Part shown: positions 41,195 to 50,072 of the stretch, piece by piece
Numbering within the stretch: position 1 is the first letter of the stretch
Layout of the letters: each line of letters begins with the position of its first letter
DNA from: Nocardiopsis sp. FR4
GTDB taxonomy: Bacteria; Actinomycetota; Actinomycetes; Streptosporangiales; Streptosporangiaceae
Length of the DNA: 64,000 nucleotides
Direction: 5' to 3'
NCBI RefSeq assembly: GCF_009830945.1
Contig: NZ_VWVV01000026.1
Span: forward strand, 48,262-112,261
Made by a program: the position numbers and the translations under genes
Notes under the pieces: model-generated
The model's database searches: none
What the model was told of the DNA's origin: nothing
The model's input: the letters and a program-made list of their open reading frames with translations, nothing else

Positions 41195-41878
41195 CTAGCG
41201 GGCGCGGCGGCGCATCCGCTCGACGTCCAGCAGGACCACGGCCTTGGCCTCGATCCGCAGCCAGCCGCGCAGCGCGAACTCGGCGAGGGCCTTGTTGACC
41301 GTCTCACGCGAGGCGCCGACCAGCTGGGCGAGCTCCTCCTGGGTGAGGTCGTGGTGGACGTGCAGGCCGTCCTCGCCCTCCTTGCCGAACTTGTCGGCCA
41401 GCTCCAGCAGGGCCTTGGCGACGCGGCCGGGGACGTCGGTGAAGACGAGGTCGGCCATCACGTCGTTGGTCCGGCGCAGGCGGGCGGCCAGCGCCTTGAG
41501 CAGCTGCAGTGACACCTGCGGGCGGCTGGACAGGAACGGGCGCAGGTCGTCGTGGCCCAGTCCGGCGAGCACGGAGTCGGTGACCGCGATGGCGCTCGCG
41601 GTGCGCGGGCGCGGGTCGAACAGCGACAGCTCACCGAACATCTCGCTGGGGCCGAGCACCCCGAGCAGGTTCTCGCGGCCGTCCACGGCCGTGCGGGTCA
41701 GCTTGACCTTCCCGCTGAGGATGACGTACAGGCGGTCGCCCTCGTCCCCCTCGCTGAACAGGGTCTGGCCGCGGCCGAGGCGCACCTCGTTCACCGAGGA
41801 GCGGAGTGCGGCCGTGTCCTCCTCGTCCAGCGCCTCGAACAGAGGGGCCTTCCGCAGCACCTCGTTGATCTCGTCCAC
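41195..41878 (-). CDS. crp: Crp/Fnr-family transcription regulator (cAMP receptor protein)
   Basis: 227 residues. The cyclic-nucleotide-binding domain has GRGQTLFSEGDEGDRLYVILSGKVKLTR and the phosphate-binding cassette FGELSLFDPRPRTASAIA (about 88-105, with E and R contacts for cAMP), and the C-terminal helix-turn-helix is LTQEELAQLVGASRETVNKALAEFALRGWL. It matches the Crp of Streptomyces and M. tuberculosis, which controls germination, respiration and antibiotic genes. GTG 41878 has AGGAGG 7 bases upstream. It is divergent from nth, as in other actinobacteria. Confidence 0.95.
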   Translation of the reverse strand: MDEINEVLRKAPLFEALDEEDTAALRSSVNEVRLGRGQTLFSEGDEGDRLYVILSGKVKLTRTAVDGRENLLGVLGPSEMFGELSLFDPRPRTASAIAVTDSVLAGLGHDDLRPFLSSRPQVSLQLLKALAARLRRTNDVMADLVFTDVPGRVAKALLELADKFGKEGEDGLHVHHDLTQEELAQLVGASRETVNKALAEFALRGWLRIEAKAVVLLDVERMRRRAR

Positions 41879-42175
41879 CACACGTCCTCCTAGAAACCTG
41901 ACCGCCAACAGTGTGACGTATATCGCACCCCGGGGTGAAACCAGGGTGTTATCCCGGCTTGTCCGCCGAGAGACCACGTGCCCACAACAGCCGACGCCAG
42001 CCCCTGCGATCTTAGTCGTCATCAGTTCTGTACCAGGGCCGTCCGCGCCGCGCCACCGGAGGTTGGTTACATCCTCCCGTTCCGCGGCCGGGGCGGCGGC
42101 GGGTTCCGCGGGACGTCCACGCGTCGGATCGGTGAACACGGACCGCACCGCCTCCGGGACGCCTACCCTGTGACG

Positions 42176-42919
42176 ATGCCCCGTGACACACCAGACGCGC
42201 CCGCCGAGGCGGCCACCCCCACGGGCGAGAGCCGTCTCGCGCTGGTCCGCCGCGCACGCAGGATGTACCGGCAGCTCGTTGAGCTGTACCCCGACGCGCA
42301 CTGCGAACTGAACTTCACGACCCCCCTGGAACTGCTGGTCGCCACGATCCTGTCCGCGCAGTGCACGGACAAGCGGGTCAACCAGGTCACCCCCGCCCTC
42401 TTCGCCCGCTACCCCGACGCCGAGGCCTACGCCTCGGCCCGGCGGGAGGAGTTGGAGGAGATGATCCGTTCGACCGGCTTCTTCCGGGCCAAGACCAACA
42501 GCCTCATCGGGCTGGGCCAGGCCCTGTGCGACCGGCACGGCGGAGAGGTTCCGGGGAAACTCTCCGACCTGGTCAAACTACCCGGTGTAGGACGAAAAAC
42601 CGCAAACGTACTGCTGGGTAACGCTTTCGATGTGCCCGGTATCACCGTCGACACCCACTTCGGCAGGCTCGTCCGCCGCTTCGGGTGGACCGACGAGGAG
42701 GACCCGGTGAAGGTCGAGCACGCCGTCGGCGAGCTCTTCCCGCCGCGCGACTGGACGATGCTCTCCCACCGGGTGATCTGGCACGGGCGCCGGGTCTGCC
42801 ACGCCCGCAAGCCCGCCTGCGGCGCCTGTGGGCTGGCCCGCCTGTGCCCCTCCTTCGGCGAGGGCCCCACGGACACCGCCACCGCGACCAAGCTGCTGCG
42901 GATGCGTTCCTTCTCCTGA
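42176..42919 (+). CDS. nth: Endonuclease III (DNA glycosylase/AP lyase)
   Basis: 247 residues, base-excision repair of oxidised pyrimidines. The HhH-GPD core is clear: [18 protein letters not shown], the helix-hairpin-helix [17 protein letters not shown] with the catalytic Lys, [19 protein letters not shown] with the catalytic Asp, and the [4Fe-4S] loop C-x6-C-x2-C-x5-C ([17 protein letters not shown]). A -10-like TACCCT (42164-42169) lies 6 bases before the ATG 42176, so the mRNA is probably leaderless. The N-terminal 20 residues are a variable extension. Confidence 0.95.
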   Translation: MPRDTPDAPAEAATPTGESRLALVRRARRMYRQLVELYPDAHCELNFTTPLELLVATILSAQCTDKRVNQVTPALFARYPDAEAYASARREELEEMIRSTGFFRAKTNSLIGLGQALCDRHGGEVPGKLSDLVKLPGVGRKTANVLLGNAFDVPGITVDTHFGRLVRRFGWTDEEDPVKVEHAVGELFPPRDWTMLSHRVIWHGRRVCHARKPACGACGLARLCPSFGEGPTDTATATKLLRMRSFS

Positions 42920-43304
42920 GCGTCCCGGACCGGCTCCGCGGCCGGCGTTCCCGTCCCCCGCGGACGGGCGGGTCCGACCCGCGAGGGGAACGGGGAAGCC
43001 GGGGTCCGGGCCCCTCCCCGCTACCGGAGGGGCCCGGAAGTACCCGGCGGCAGTTTGTACCCTGATCACGTGAGTGTGCGCACATCGGCTCCACCACGGG
43101 CCCCTCGGTCTGCGGCACCCCGTGCGAGCGGTGTCCCCGCCGACCGGAGCCGGGGAAGATCCGACCACGTGACGACCTCCCGGGACGCACCGCCTCGCGC
43201 GTCGGTGCTCCCGGTCCGCACCCGACGCCCGTGGCGCCCGCTCGGCGCACACGGCCCCGACCACCCGACCGACGGCGCGACGACACCCGGAACAGGTCCC
43301 ACGT
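42920..43304. other. Gap of 385 bp before the CoA pyrophosphatase gene
   Basis: A -10-like TACCCT near 43060 and a following GTG frame could suggest a small leaderless gene, but its translation is Pro/Arg-rich and runs into the next gene; I do not support it. More likely this is a promoter and leader. Confidence 0.35.
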
Positions 43305-43958
43305 ATGAACCCGACCCCGCTCTGGCTGACCGCGCTCGCGGAGGCCGCCACGACGATGCCCGTGCCGCCGCCCATGCGCCCGCCCGCGAGGGGCGGGCGC
43401 GAGTCGGCCGTGCTCATCCTCTTCGGTGAGGGGCCCCAGGGCCCGGACCTGCTGCTGATCCAGCGCGGCGACGGCCTGCGCAGGCACTCCGGACAGCCCG
43501 CCTTCCCCGGCGGCCGCATCGAGCCCTCCGACGCCTCCCCCGAGGCCGCGGCGCTGCGCGAGGCGGAGGAGGAGACCGGGCTCCTGCCCTCCGGGGTGGA
43601 CGTCGTGGGCCGCCTGCCCGAGCTCTACCTGAGCTACAGCGACTTCCGGGTCGCCCCCGTCCTGGGCTGGTGGCGTGAGCCGAGCGAGGTGCGCCCCACC
43701 GACCTGGGCGAGGTCGCCGCCGTCTCCCGCGTTCCGGTGGCCGACCTGGCCGACCCGGCCAACCGGGTCATGGTGCGCTACGGCGGCGGCGTCCGGTGGG
43801 GTCCCGGCTTCCGGGTGGACGGGATGCTCGTGTGGGGTTTCACCGGTGCGGTCGTCGACGGTCTGCTCAGACTCGGCGGTTGGGAACTTCCGTGGCGCCA
43901 CGAGGGTCTCACCGACGTGTTCGAAGCCACCCCGCAGGGCCTGCGGCCGGTCGGGTAG
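43305..43958 (+). CDS. CoA pyrophosphatase (NUDIX, NudL/YeaB type)
   Basis: 217 residues. LLLIQRGDGLRRHSGQPAFPGGRIEPSDASPEAAALREAEEETGL combines the UPF0035 motif around RRHSGQPAFPGG with the Nudix box G-x5-E-x7-R-E-x2-E-E-x-G, the hallmark of enzymes that hydrolyse CoA to 4'-phosphopantetheine and 3',5'-ADP. It precedes marP with a 21-base gap, the same order as Rv3672c-Rv3671c. Confidence 0.92.
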   Translation: MNPTPLWLTALAEAATTMPVPPPMRPPARGGRESAVLILFGEGPQGPDLLLIQRGDGLRRHSGQPAFPGGRIEPSDASPEAAALREAEEETGLLPSGVDVVGRLPELYLSYSDFRVAPVLGWWREPSEVRPTDLGEVAAVSRVPVADLADPANRVMVRYGGGVRWGPGFRVDGMLVWGFTGAVVDGLLRLGGWELPWRHEGLTDVFEATPQGLRPVG

Positions 43959-43979
43959 CGCTCACTCTTGGAGGGCAAT

Positions 43980-45158
43980 GTGCTCGACGTGGTCCTGGTC
44001 GTCCTGTTGCTGCTGTTCGCGGTGACCGGGTACCGGCAGGGTTTCATCGTCGGAGTCTTCAGCTTCGCGGGCTTCATCGGCGGCGGAGTCCTCGCCGCGC
44101 TGACCGCCCCGGACCACATCCAGAACTGGGTGGACGACCCCGGAAGGCAGGCGCTGCTGGCCATCGCGGTGGTGTTCCTCGCCGCCGCGCTCGGCCAGTT
44201 CCTGTGCTCCTACGTGGGCACCCTCGTGCGCAACAGGGTCACGTGGGACTCGGCCCGGGTGGCGGACGCCGTCGGCGGCGCCCTGGTCAGCGGGGTCTCG
44301 GTGCTGCTGGTGGCCTGGTTCATCGGCAGCACGGTCGCCAACTCGGCGCTGCCGTTCGTGGCCGGCCAGGTGAAGGAGTCGCGCATCCTGCAGGCGGTCG
44401 ACACCCTGATGCCCGAGTCCGCGCACCACGGGTTCTCCACCTTCCGCCGGATCGTGGACCAGAGCGCCTTCCCCCAGGTGTTCAGCGGCCTGGGCACCGG
44501 TGAGCTGGCCGAGGTCGAGCCGCCGGACCCCGACGTGCTCACCACGCCCGAGCTGATCGAGGCGAGCCGCAGCGTGGTCAAGGTCCTCGGTACCGCGCCC
44601 TCCTGCCAGCGCCGCGTGGAGGGGACCGGCTTCGTCTTCGCCGAGGACCGGATCATGACCAACGCGCACGTGGTGGCCGGGGTCACCGACGACCTGCGCG
44701 TGGTCACCCGGGAGGGGTACCAGCTCGACGCCACGCTGGTCCTCTTCGACGCCCAGCAGGACCTGGCGGTGCTGCACGTGCCCGGCCTGGAGCTGGAGCC
44801 GCTGGAGTTCACCCACGAGGCCCCGCAGGGCGGCGACGCGGTGGTGGCGGGCTTCCCGCGCAACAGCGGCTTCACGGCCGTCCCCGCGCGCGTACGGGCC
44901 CGCCAGACGGCCCAGGGGCCCGACTTCTACCACTCGCAGCAGGTGAGCCGGGAGATCTACCAGGTGCGCGCCGTGGTGCGCCCCGGAAACTCCGGGGGCC
45001 CGCTGCTGGCGCCGGACGGCACCGTGTACGGGGTGGTCTTCGCCGCGGCCACCAACGAGCCGGAGACGGGCTACGTGCTCACCGCCGACGAGGTCGCCGA
45101 GAACGCGCGCAGAGGCCTGGAGGCCACCGGGCAGGTCTCCTCGCAGACCTGCGACTGA
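43980..45158 (+). CDS. marP: MarP-like membrane serine protease
   Basis: 392 residues. Four N-terminal membrane helices (CvpA/colicin V-like, LDVVLVVLLLLFAVTGYRQG to VSVLLVAWFIGSTVANSAL) anchor an extracytoplasmic chymotrypsin-like domain with the triad His in TNAHVVAG, Asp in QQDLAVLHV and Ser in RPGNSGGPLLAPDG. Cys near SCQRRVEG and the terminal SSQTCD can form the regulatory disulfide seen in MarP. In mycobacteria it protects against acid and activates the peptidoglycan hydrolase RipA. GTG 43980 has GGAGG 5 bases upstream. Confidence 0.94.
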   Translation: MLDVVLVVLLLLFAVTGYRQGFIVGVFSFAGFIGGGVLAALTAPDHIQNWVDDPGRQALLAIAVVFLAAALGQFLCSYVGTLVRNRVTWDSARVADAVGGALVSGVSVLLVAWFIGSTVANSALPFVAGQVKESRILQAVDTLMPESAHHGFSTFRRIVDQSAFPQVFSGLGTGELAEVEPPDPDVLTTPELIEASRSVVKVLGTAPSCQRRVEGTGFVFAEDRIMTNAHVVAGVTDDLRVVTREGYQLDATLVLFDAQQDLAVLHVPGLELEPLEFTHEAPQGGDAVVAGFPRNSGFTAVPARVRARQTAQGPDFYHSQQVSREIYQVRAVVRPGNSGGPLLAPDGTVYGVVFAAATNEPETGYVLTADEVAENARRGLEATGQVSSQTCD

Positions 45159-45159
45159 G

Positions 45160-45233
45160 CCGGGGGTTCGGGGTGGCGCGCCCCGAACCCCCGGACACAC
45201 CGCGGGGGCGCCTCCTCCAGGGGGCGCCCCCGC
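45160..45233. terminator. Two consecutive hairpins between marP and the anti-sigma gene
   Basis: A 14-bp stem (45160-45173 with 45181-45194) follows the marP stop codon, and an 11-bp stem (45202-45212 with 45223-45233) faces the other gene. One for each convergent transcript. Confidence 0.85.
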
Positions 45234-45253
45234 ACGCGTCTTGCCGCCGGGAC

Positions 45254-45802
45254 CTAGTTGGAACTGGGGTCGGGCGAGTGCTCCGCCGCCAGCGGCCAGC
45301 TCATCCGCACCACGGTGCCGCGGTCGCTGGGATCGATCTTGACCTCGTCGGCCAGTCCCGTGATGACCGCCAGGCCCAGCCCCGGGGAGAAGCCCGAGAT
45401 CCCGCCGGGAGGGGTGTCCTCGCCGTCCAGGAAGAGCCCGTCGAGCATGGACGGGTTGGCGCTCGCGTCCGCGTCCTTGGCCGGTGCGCGGTCGGAGACG
45501 ACGACCTCGAAACGTTGCGTCGCGCTCCCGTTGGCGCGCGGGATACGGCTCATGGCGTCGGTGCGGGAGTCCGACGCCGGATCAGGCCCGCTGCCGTCGA
45601 TCAGCTGGAGCAGGATCGGCTGTGTCGGGCAGTGCAGCTTGTGCGCCGCCACCGCCCGGGAACACGCCTCACCGACCGCCAGCCTGATCTCGTCGATGGC
45701 GGAGGCCGCGATACCCGCCCGCCGCGCGACCGTCGCGGCCATGAGCCGCGCCGTGCGCACGTGGGCAGGGAGCGCGCTGATCGTGAGCGTGATGGTTGCC
45801 AT
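45254..45802 (-). CDS. RsbW-like anti-sigma factor (HATPase), BldG partner
   Basis: 182 residues of the GHKL ATPase fold: an N-box like IDEIRLAVGEACSRAVAAHK (E-x3-A-x5), an insertion rich in Asp/Ser/Pro, and GLGLAVITGLADEVKIDPSDRGTVVRMSW as the G-box region. Such proteins bind sigma factors and phosphorylate the anti-anti-sigma partner. It is downstream of bldG with a 13-base gap, like the anti-sigma gene next to bldG in Streptomyces. Confidence 0.88.
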   Translation of the reverse strand: MATITLTISALPAHVRTARLMAATVARRAGIAASAIDEIRLAVGEACSRAVAAHKLHCPTQPILLQLIDGSGPDPASDSRTDAMSRIPRANGSATQRFEVVVSDRAPAKDADASANPSMLDGLFLDGEDTPPGGISGFSPGLGLAVITGLADEVKIDPSDRGTVVRMSWPLAAEHSPDPSSN

Positions 45803-45815
45803 CGCTCGCTCTGGG

Positions 45816-46163
45816 CTACTTCGCCGAACGCTTGTCGATGGCTTCCTGCACCGAGCCGTGGATACCGAAGACCTTGGTCAGACCGGTGATCCGGAAGATC
45901 TTCAGGATGCGCTCCTGGGTGCAGACCAGGTCGAGGGTGCCGTCGTGCGCCCGGACGCGCTTGAGCCCGCCCACGAGCACACCGAGGCCCGTCGAGTCCA
46001 GGAACTCCACCTTCTCCATGTTGACCACGAGGTGGAAGTTGCCCTTGTTGACCAGGTCGATCAGCAGCTCGCGGAGCCGCGGCGCGGTATAGACATCGAT
46101 CTCACCCTCAACGACGACGATCTCGGTGTCGCCCTCGGTGTAATGATCAAGCTTCAAGTCCAC
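45816..46163 (-). CDS. bldG: Anti-anti-sigma factor BldG (STAS domain)
   Basis: 115 residues. [83 protein letters not shown] is nearly the Streptomyces BldG sequence; the phosphorylated serine is in [10 protein letters not shown] (S58). BldG is needed for aerial growth and antibiotic production through release of sigma factors. GTG 46163 has GGAGG 4 bases upstream. First gene of the bldG-anti-sigma operon, divergent from the helicase. Confidence 0.95.
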   Translation of the reverse strand: MDLKLDHYTEGDTEIVVVEGEIDVYTAPRLRELLIDLVNKGNFHLVVNMEKVEFLDSTGLGVLVGGLKRVRAHDGTLDLVCTQERILKIFRITGLTKVFGIHGSVQEAIDKRSAK

Positions 46164-46395
46164 TAGTCCTCCAGCGCCGAACCGCGAAAAACGCGAATGA
46201 TCTCTGCCGGGCGTTACCCCACCAGGACGCATTCAACCACGCGTGTCGAGTGCGTCTTCCTGTGATGCACAGAAAAACCATGACACCGCGCCACTGTTCC
46301 CCCGGATGTCACACTGAAACCGATGTCCCAGTGCCTCACCGTTCGTCGGATGGCGCGTGCGGGTCTGGAGCGTGTCCAGTGAGGAGGGGTCTCGG

Positions 46396-48684
46396 ATGAG
46401 GCGATCGGAGCCCGTGCTCCCCGGCGTGTGGCGTGACGATACCCGGTACCCGCAGGTGACCCACATCGAGCACATGGCCCGTAACGACGGGGTGGGCGGG
46501 GAGTGGCCGGGGTGGACCGCGCCCCACCTGATCGAACGGCTCGCCGACCGGGGGATCACGGGACCGTGGTCCCACCAGGCCGAGGCCGCCGACCTCGCAC
46601 GTTCGGGCCGTGATGTGATCATAGCCACGGGCACCGCCTCGGGAAAGTCACTTGCCTTCCTTATGCCCGCCGTGGACGCGGTTGACGCGGGCGGAACCGT
46701 GCTCTACCTCTCGCCCACCAAGGCGCTCGCCCAGGACCAGCTCCGGTGGATCGGGGACCTTTCCCTGCCGGGGCTGCGCGCGGCGGTCTACGACGGCGAC
46801 ACCTCGCCCGAGGAGCGCTCCTGGGTCCGCGAGCACGGCAACTACGTGCTGACCAACCCGGACATGCTGCACCACGGGATCCTGCCCCGCCACGGGGCCT
46901 GGGCGCGCTTCCTGCGGCGGCTGCGCTACGTGGTGATCGACGAGGCGCACCGGTACAGGGGGGTTTTCGGCTCGCACGTCGCGCAGATCCTGCGGCGCCT
47001 GCGCCGGATCTGTGCCCGCTACCGGTCGGAGCCGGTGTTCGTGCTCGCCTCGGCCACCTCGGGCAGCCCCGCCGAGAGCGCCACCCGGCTGACGGGTGTG
47101 CCCGTCACGGCGGTCAGCGAGGACGGCTCTCCGCGCCCCGGGATGTCCGTGGCGCTGGTGGAGCCGGAGTTGACCGACCTGACCGGCGAACACGGCGCGC
47201 CGATCCGCCGGACGGCTCCCTCCCAGGCGGCCGAGATGCTCGCTGACCTGGTGGGGGAAGGGGTGCGCACCCTGGTGTTCGTCCGCTCCCGCCAGGGCGC
47301 GGAGGTGGTCGCGCTGAACGCCCAGAGGCTGCTGGCCGAGCGCGGCGAGCACGTGCTGGCCGAACGGGTGGCCGCCTACCGGGGCGGTTACCTCGCCTCG
47401 GAGCGCCGCGATCTGGAGGAGGCGCTGCGCTCGGGGGAGCTCCTCGGCCTGGCCAGCACCAACGCCCTGGAACTGGGCGTGGACATCAGCGGACTGGACG
47501 CCGTGCTCATCGCCGGGTGGCCGGGGACGCTGGCGTCGCTGTGGCAGCAGGCGGGCCGCGCGGGACGGCGCGGGGAGGACGCGCTGGCGGTCTTCATCGC
47601 CCGGGACGACCCACTGGACACCTACCTCGCCCACCACCCGGAGGCCATTTTTGGTCAGTCCGTAGAGGCCACCGTCCTTGACCCGGAAAACCCGCACATC
47701 CTGGGTCCGCACCTGTGCGCGGCGGCCCAGGAGCTGCCGATCACCAAGGACGACTTCGTCCTCTTCGGGGACAGCACCGAGGAGCGGCTGGACGAACTCG
47801 TCGACCGGGGACTGCTCCGCAGGCGCCCGCGCGGCTGGTTCTGGACGAGTAACGAACGGGCGAGTGACCTCGCCGATATTCGGGGATCGGGCGGTCCGCC
47901 GGTCCAGATCGTCGACACCGGAAGCGGCCAGCTCCTCGGTGAGATCGACGAGCCCGCCGCCCACGGCACGGTGCACCCCGGCGCGGTGTACCTGCACCAG
48001 GGGTCCACCTACCTGGTCGACGACCTCGACCTCGGCGAGGGAGTCGCCCTGGTCCGCCCGGCCGAGCCGCCCTACAGCACGTGGGCCCGCGACACCACCG
48101 ACATCACCGTCCGGTCGGTGCTGCGCCGGGAGGAGTGGACGAGCGGGGCCACCGTGTACTTCGGCGAGGTGCAGGTGGTCCGCCGGGTGGTGGGCTTCCT
48201 CAGACGGGACGTGCGGACCGGGGCGGTGCTGGGGGAGCAGCCGCTGGAGCTGCCCGAGCGGATCCTCGACACCCGCGCGGTGTGGTGGACGCTGTCCGCC
48301 GAGGGCGAGGCGCGCCTGCGCGCCCAGGACGTGGGGCTGCTGGGGGCGGCCCACGCCGCCGAGCACGCCGCGATCGGACTGCTGCCGCTGCTGGCGACCT
48401 GCGACCGCTGGGACATCGGCGGCGTGTCCACCGCCGTGCACGGCGACACCGGCAGGCTGACGGTGTTCGTCTACGACGGGTACGAGGGGGGCGCGGGCTT
48501 CGCCGAACGGGGGTACTCGGCGGCGCGCGCGTGGCTGTCGGCCACCCGGGCGGCGATCGCCGACTGCGAGTGCGACCAGGGCTGCCCCTCCTGCATCCAG
48601 TCGCCCAAGTGCGGGACCGGCAACGAGCCGCTGAGCAAGGCCGGAGCGCTGCGGCTGCTGGACGAGGTGCTCACTGGGGAATGA
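46396..48684 (+). CDS. DEAD/DEAH-box helicase with C-terminal DUF1998 cysteine cluster (MrfA/Hrq1-like)
   Basis: 762-residue superfamily 2 helicase. Walker A region IATGTASGKSLAF (about 76-88), YLSPTKALAQDQ, motif II VVIDEAHRYRG, motif III ASATSG, and motifs V-VI ALELGVDISGLDAVLIAGWPGT and QQAGRAGRRGE are all present. The C-terminal MrfA domain binds zinc with four cysteines in DCECDQGCPSCIQSPKCG. Bacillus MrfA repairs mitomycin damage; the Streptomyces and mycobacterial relatives also lie near bldG or the tad genes. ATG 46396 has GAGGAGGGG 8 bases before it. Confidence 0.93.
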   Translation: MRRSEPVLPGVWRDDTRYPQVTHIEHMARNDGVGGEWPGWTAPHLIERLADRGITGPWSHQAEAADLARSGRDVIIATGTASGKSLAFLMPAVDAVDAGGTVLYLSPTKALAQDQLRWIGDLSLPGLRAAVYDGDTSPEERSWVREHGNYVLTNPDMLHHGILPRHGAWARFLRRLRYVVIDEAHRYRGVFGSHVAQILRRLRRICARYRSEPVFVLASATSGSPAESATRLTGVPVTAVSEDGSPRPGMSVALVEPELTDLTGEHGAPIRRTAPSQAAEMLADLVGEGVRTLVFVRSRQGAEVVALNAQRLLAERGEHVLAERVAAYRGGYLASERRDLEEALRSGELLGLASTNALELGVDISGLDAVLIAGWPGTLASLWQQAGRAGRRGEDALAVFIARDDPLDTYLAHHPEAIFGQSVEATVLDPENPHILGPHLCAAAQELPITKDDFVLFGDSTEERLDELVDRGLLRRRPRGWFWTSNERASDLADIRGSGGPPVQIVDTGSGQLLGEIDEPAAHGTVHPGAVYLHQGSTYLVDDLDLGEGVALVRPAEPPYSTWARDTTDITVRSVLRREEWTSGATVYFGEVQVVRRVVGFLRRDVRTGAVLGEQPLELPERILDTRAVWWTLSAEGEARLRAQDVGLLGAAHAAEHAAIGLLPLLATCDRWDIGGVSTAVHGDTGRLTVFVYDGYEGGAGFAERGYSAARAWLSATRAAIADCECDQGCPSCIQSPKCGTGNEPLSKAGALRLLDEVLTGE

Positions 48685-48690
48685 ACCGCC

Positions 48691-48748
48691 GTCCACAGCC
48701 TGTGGACGGGCGCTTCGGGGCGCCCGGAGTTGTCCACAGGCTGTGGAC
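48691..48748. repeat. Two 17-bp palindromes GTCCACAG-N-CTGTGGAC
   Basis: Copies at 48691-48707 (centre C) and 48732-48748 (centre G), separated by a small GGGCGC/GCGCCC hairpin. The second starts with TTGTCCACA (48730-48738), the actinomycete DnaA-box form. Confidence 0.7.
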
Positions 48749-48830
48749 GGGGCTTTTCCGCCGACCCCGGCCCCCCGAACCTGGAGGAAGAGGGCCGGCA
48801 TCCCGTCGGCCCCCGCCCCAGGAGGCCGCC

Positions 48831-49019
48831 GTGCCCGTTTCCACCCGTCCCGTTCCGCGCTCCACCGGTCCCGACACCGGTATGGGCACGTCCGAGTACG
48901 CCTTCTGCACCGTGGCGGCCATCGCGTTCGCGGGCGTGCTCTACGCGATCGTCACCAGCGGCGCGGTCCGGGAGGCCCTGACCGACCTCGTGGTCAATGC
49001 GCTCAGCTCGGGCCTGTGA
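48831..49019 (+). CDS. DUF4244 protein, Flp/Tad pilin-like, 62 residues
   Basis: A short positively charged leader, then GMGTSEYAFCTVAAIAFAGVLYAIVTSGAVREALTDLVVNALSSGL: a Gly-x-x-(S/T)-x-E processing site followed by a hydrophobic helix, as in Flp pilins. It would be cut after Gly and polymerised into the pilus. GTG 48831 has GGAGG upstream. First of three plus-strand pilin-type genes. Confidence 0.85.
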   Translation: MPVSTRPVPRSTGPDTGMGTSEYAFCTVAAIAFAGVLYAIVTSGAVREALTDLVVNALSSGL

Positions 49020-49353
49020 CCGCGGCTCGGTCACCGCTGAGGCGGCGATGACGCTGCCCTCGCTGCTGCTCGTGCTGGGCGTGGCCCTCGGCGCCGTCGA
49101 GGCCGCCTCCGCCCAGCTCGCCTGCGCCGACGCCGCACGCGTGGGCGCCCGGGCCCTGGCCCGCGGCGAACCCCCCGAACAGGCGCGCGCCCTGGCCCTG
49201 TCCGCCGCCCCCGCCGACGCGGAGGTCCGCCTGGCCGAGGACGGGGGCCTGGCCCGGGTCACCGTACGGGCCGGGCTGCGCCTCGGCACCGTGCTCGCGC
49301 TGCCCGTGGAGGTGGACGGCAGCGCCGCCGTCCCCCTCGAACCCGGGAGCTGA
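48997..49353 (+). CDS. TadE-family pseudopilin
   Basis: 118 residues. DRGSVTAEAAMTLPSLLLVLGVALGAVEAA is the TadE start: a basic segment, G-S-x-T-A-E, and one hydrophobic helix; the remainder is an extracytoplasmic beta-rich domain. It overlaps the DUF4244 gene by 23 bases from ATG 48997; a downstream start is possible. Minor component of the Tad pilus. Confidence 0.85.
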   Translation: MRSARACDRGSVTAEAAMTLPSLLLVLGVALGAVEAASAQLACADAARVGARALARGEPPEQARALALSAAPADAEVRLAEDGGLARVTVRAGLRLGTVLALPVEVDGSAAVPLEPGS

Positions 49354-49357
49354 ACCC

Positions 49358-49726
49358 GTGCGCTCCGACTCCGGCTCCGCCACCGTCTGGTGGGCGGCCC
49401 TGGGCGCCCTGCTGTGGCTGGCCGCCCTCGCCGTGCTCGCCGCGGCCGCCGCCCGGCTGGACCGGGACCGCGCCACCGCCGCCGCCGACCTCGCCGCGCT
49501 CGCGGCCGCCTCCCGCGCCCTCCAGGGCACCGCGTCCGCCTGCGCCGGCGCGCGCGTCACCGCCGAGGCCAACGGGGCGCACCTCGAAGCGTGCGACCTC
49601 ACCGGCCTCACCGTGACGGTGGCGGTCTCGGTGCCCTCCTCCCTCGCCGACCGGCCCGTCACGGCCCGTGCCCGCGCCGGGCCGGTCTCCGCCTCCCCCG
49701 GGCCGGGCTCCGCGACCCCGCCCTGA
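49358..49726 (+). CDS. TadE/TadG-like protein (Rv3654c type)
   Basis: 122 residues with GSATVWWAALGALLWLAALAVLAAAAARLDRDRATAAADLAALAAASRALQG, the pattern of Rv3654c-type pilus proteins: an N-terminal helix, then an Ala-rich helix with A-A-D-L-A-A-L-A. The C-terminus is Ser/Pro/Ala-rich. GTG 49358 lies 4 bases after the TadE stop, so it is in the same operon. Confidence 0.82.
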   Translation: MRSDSGSATVWWAALGALLWLAALAVLAAAAARLDRDRATAAADLAALAAASRALQGTASACAGARVTAEANGAHLEACDLTGLTVTVAVSVPSSLADRPVTARARAGPVSASPGPGSATPP

Positions 49727-50072
49727 CCCGGACCGCCCGCCGAGCGCTCACCCCCCGGCACCGCTACGCCACCGCGGACCCGTGGTGAATCCCGTGTCCT
49801 CAGCGGCGTCTCGGCGTGGCGGACCCGGTGGCGTCTGCTTGTTCTCCACGGGGTCGGGCGGCGGATGAGTGGCGGGCCCGTGTTCTCGGCGGACTGCGGC
49901 CCGGCGGCTCCCGTCCGGCTTCGGCGCGGACCTGTCGGAAAGGGCTCCCCGGCCTCAACGTCGATGGCGGTAGGCCGCCGGGAACCGGCCGGTGGCGCCT
50001 GCGCGGACCGCGGCCGGTGCTCCCCGTGTTCCCCGGGACTCCGCCAGGGGCGGTGCGGCGGCTCCGGCCGGA
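49727..50072. other. Gap of about 350 bp between convergent pilus operons
   Basis: No supported gene. The stretch 49800-49870 is less GC-rich. I see no obvious terminator or repeat. Confidence 0.35.

Noticed and set aside
43055..43429. Possible leaderless gene before the CoA pyrophosphatase
   Set aside because: Only a -10-like box supports it; the protein is Pro/Arg-rich and the frame overlaps the next gene by 125 bases.
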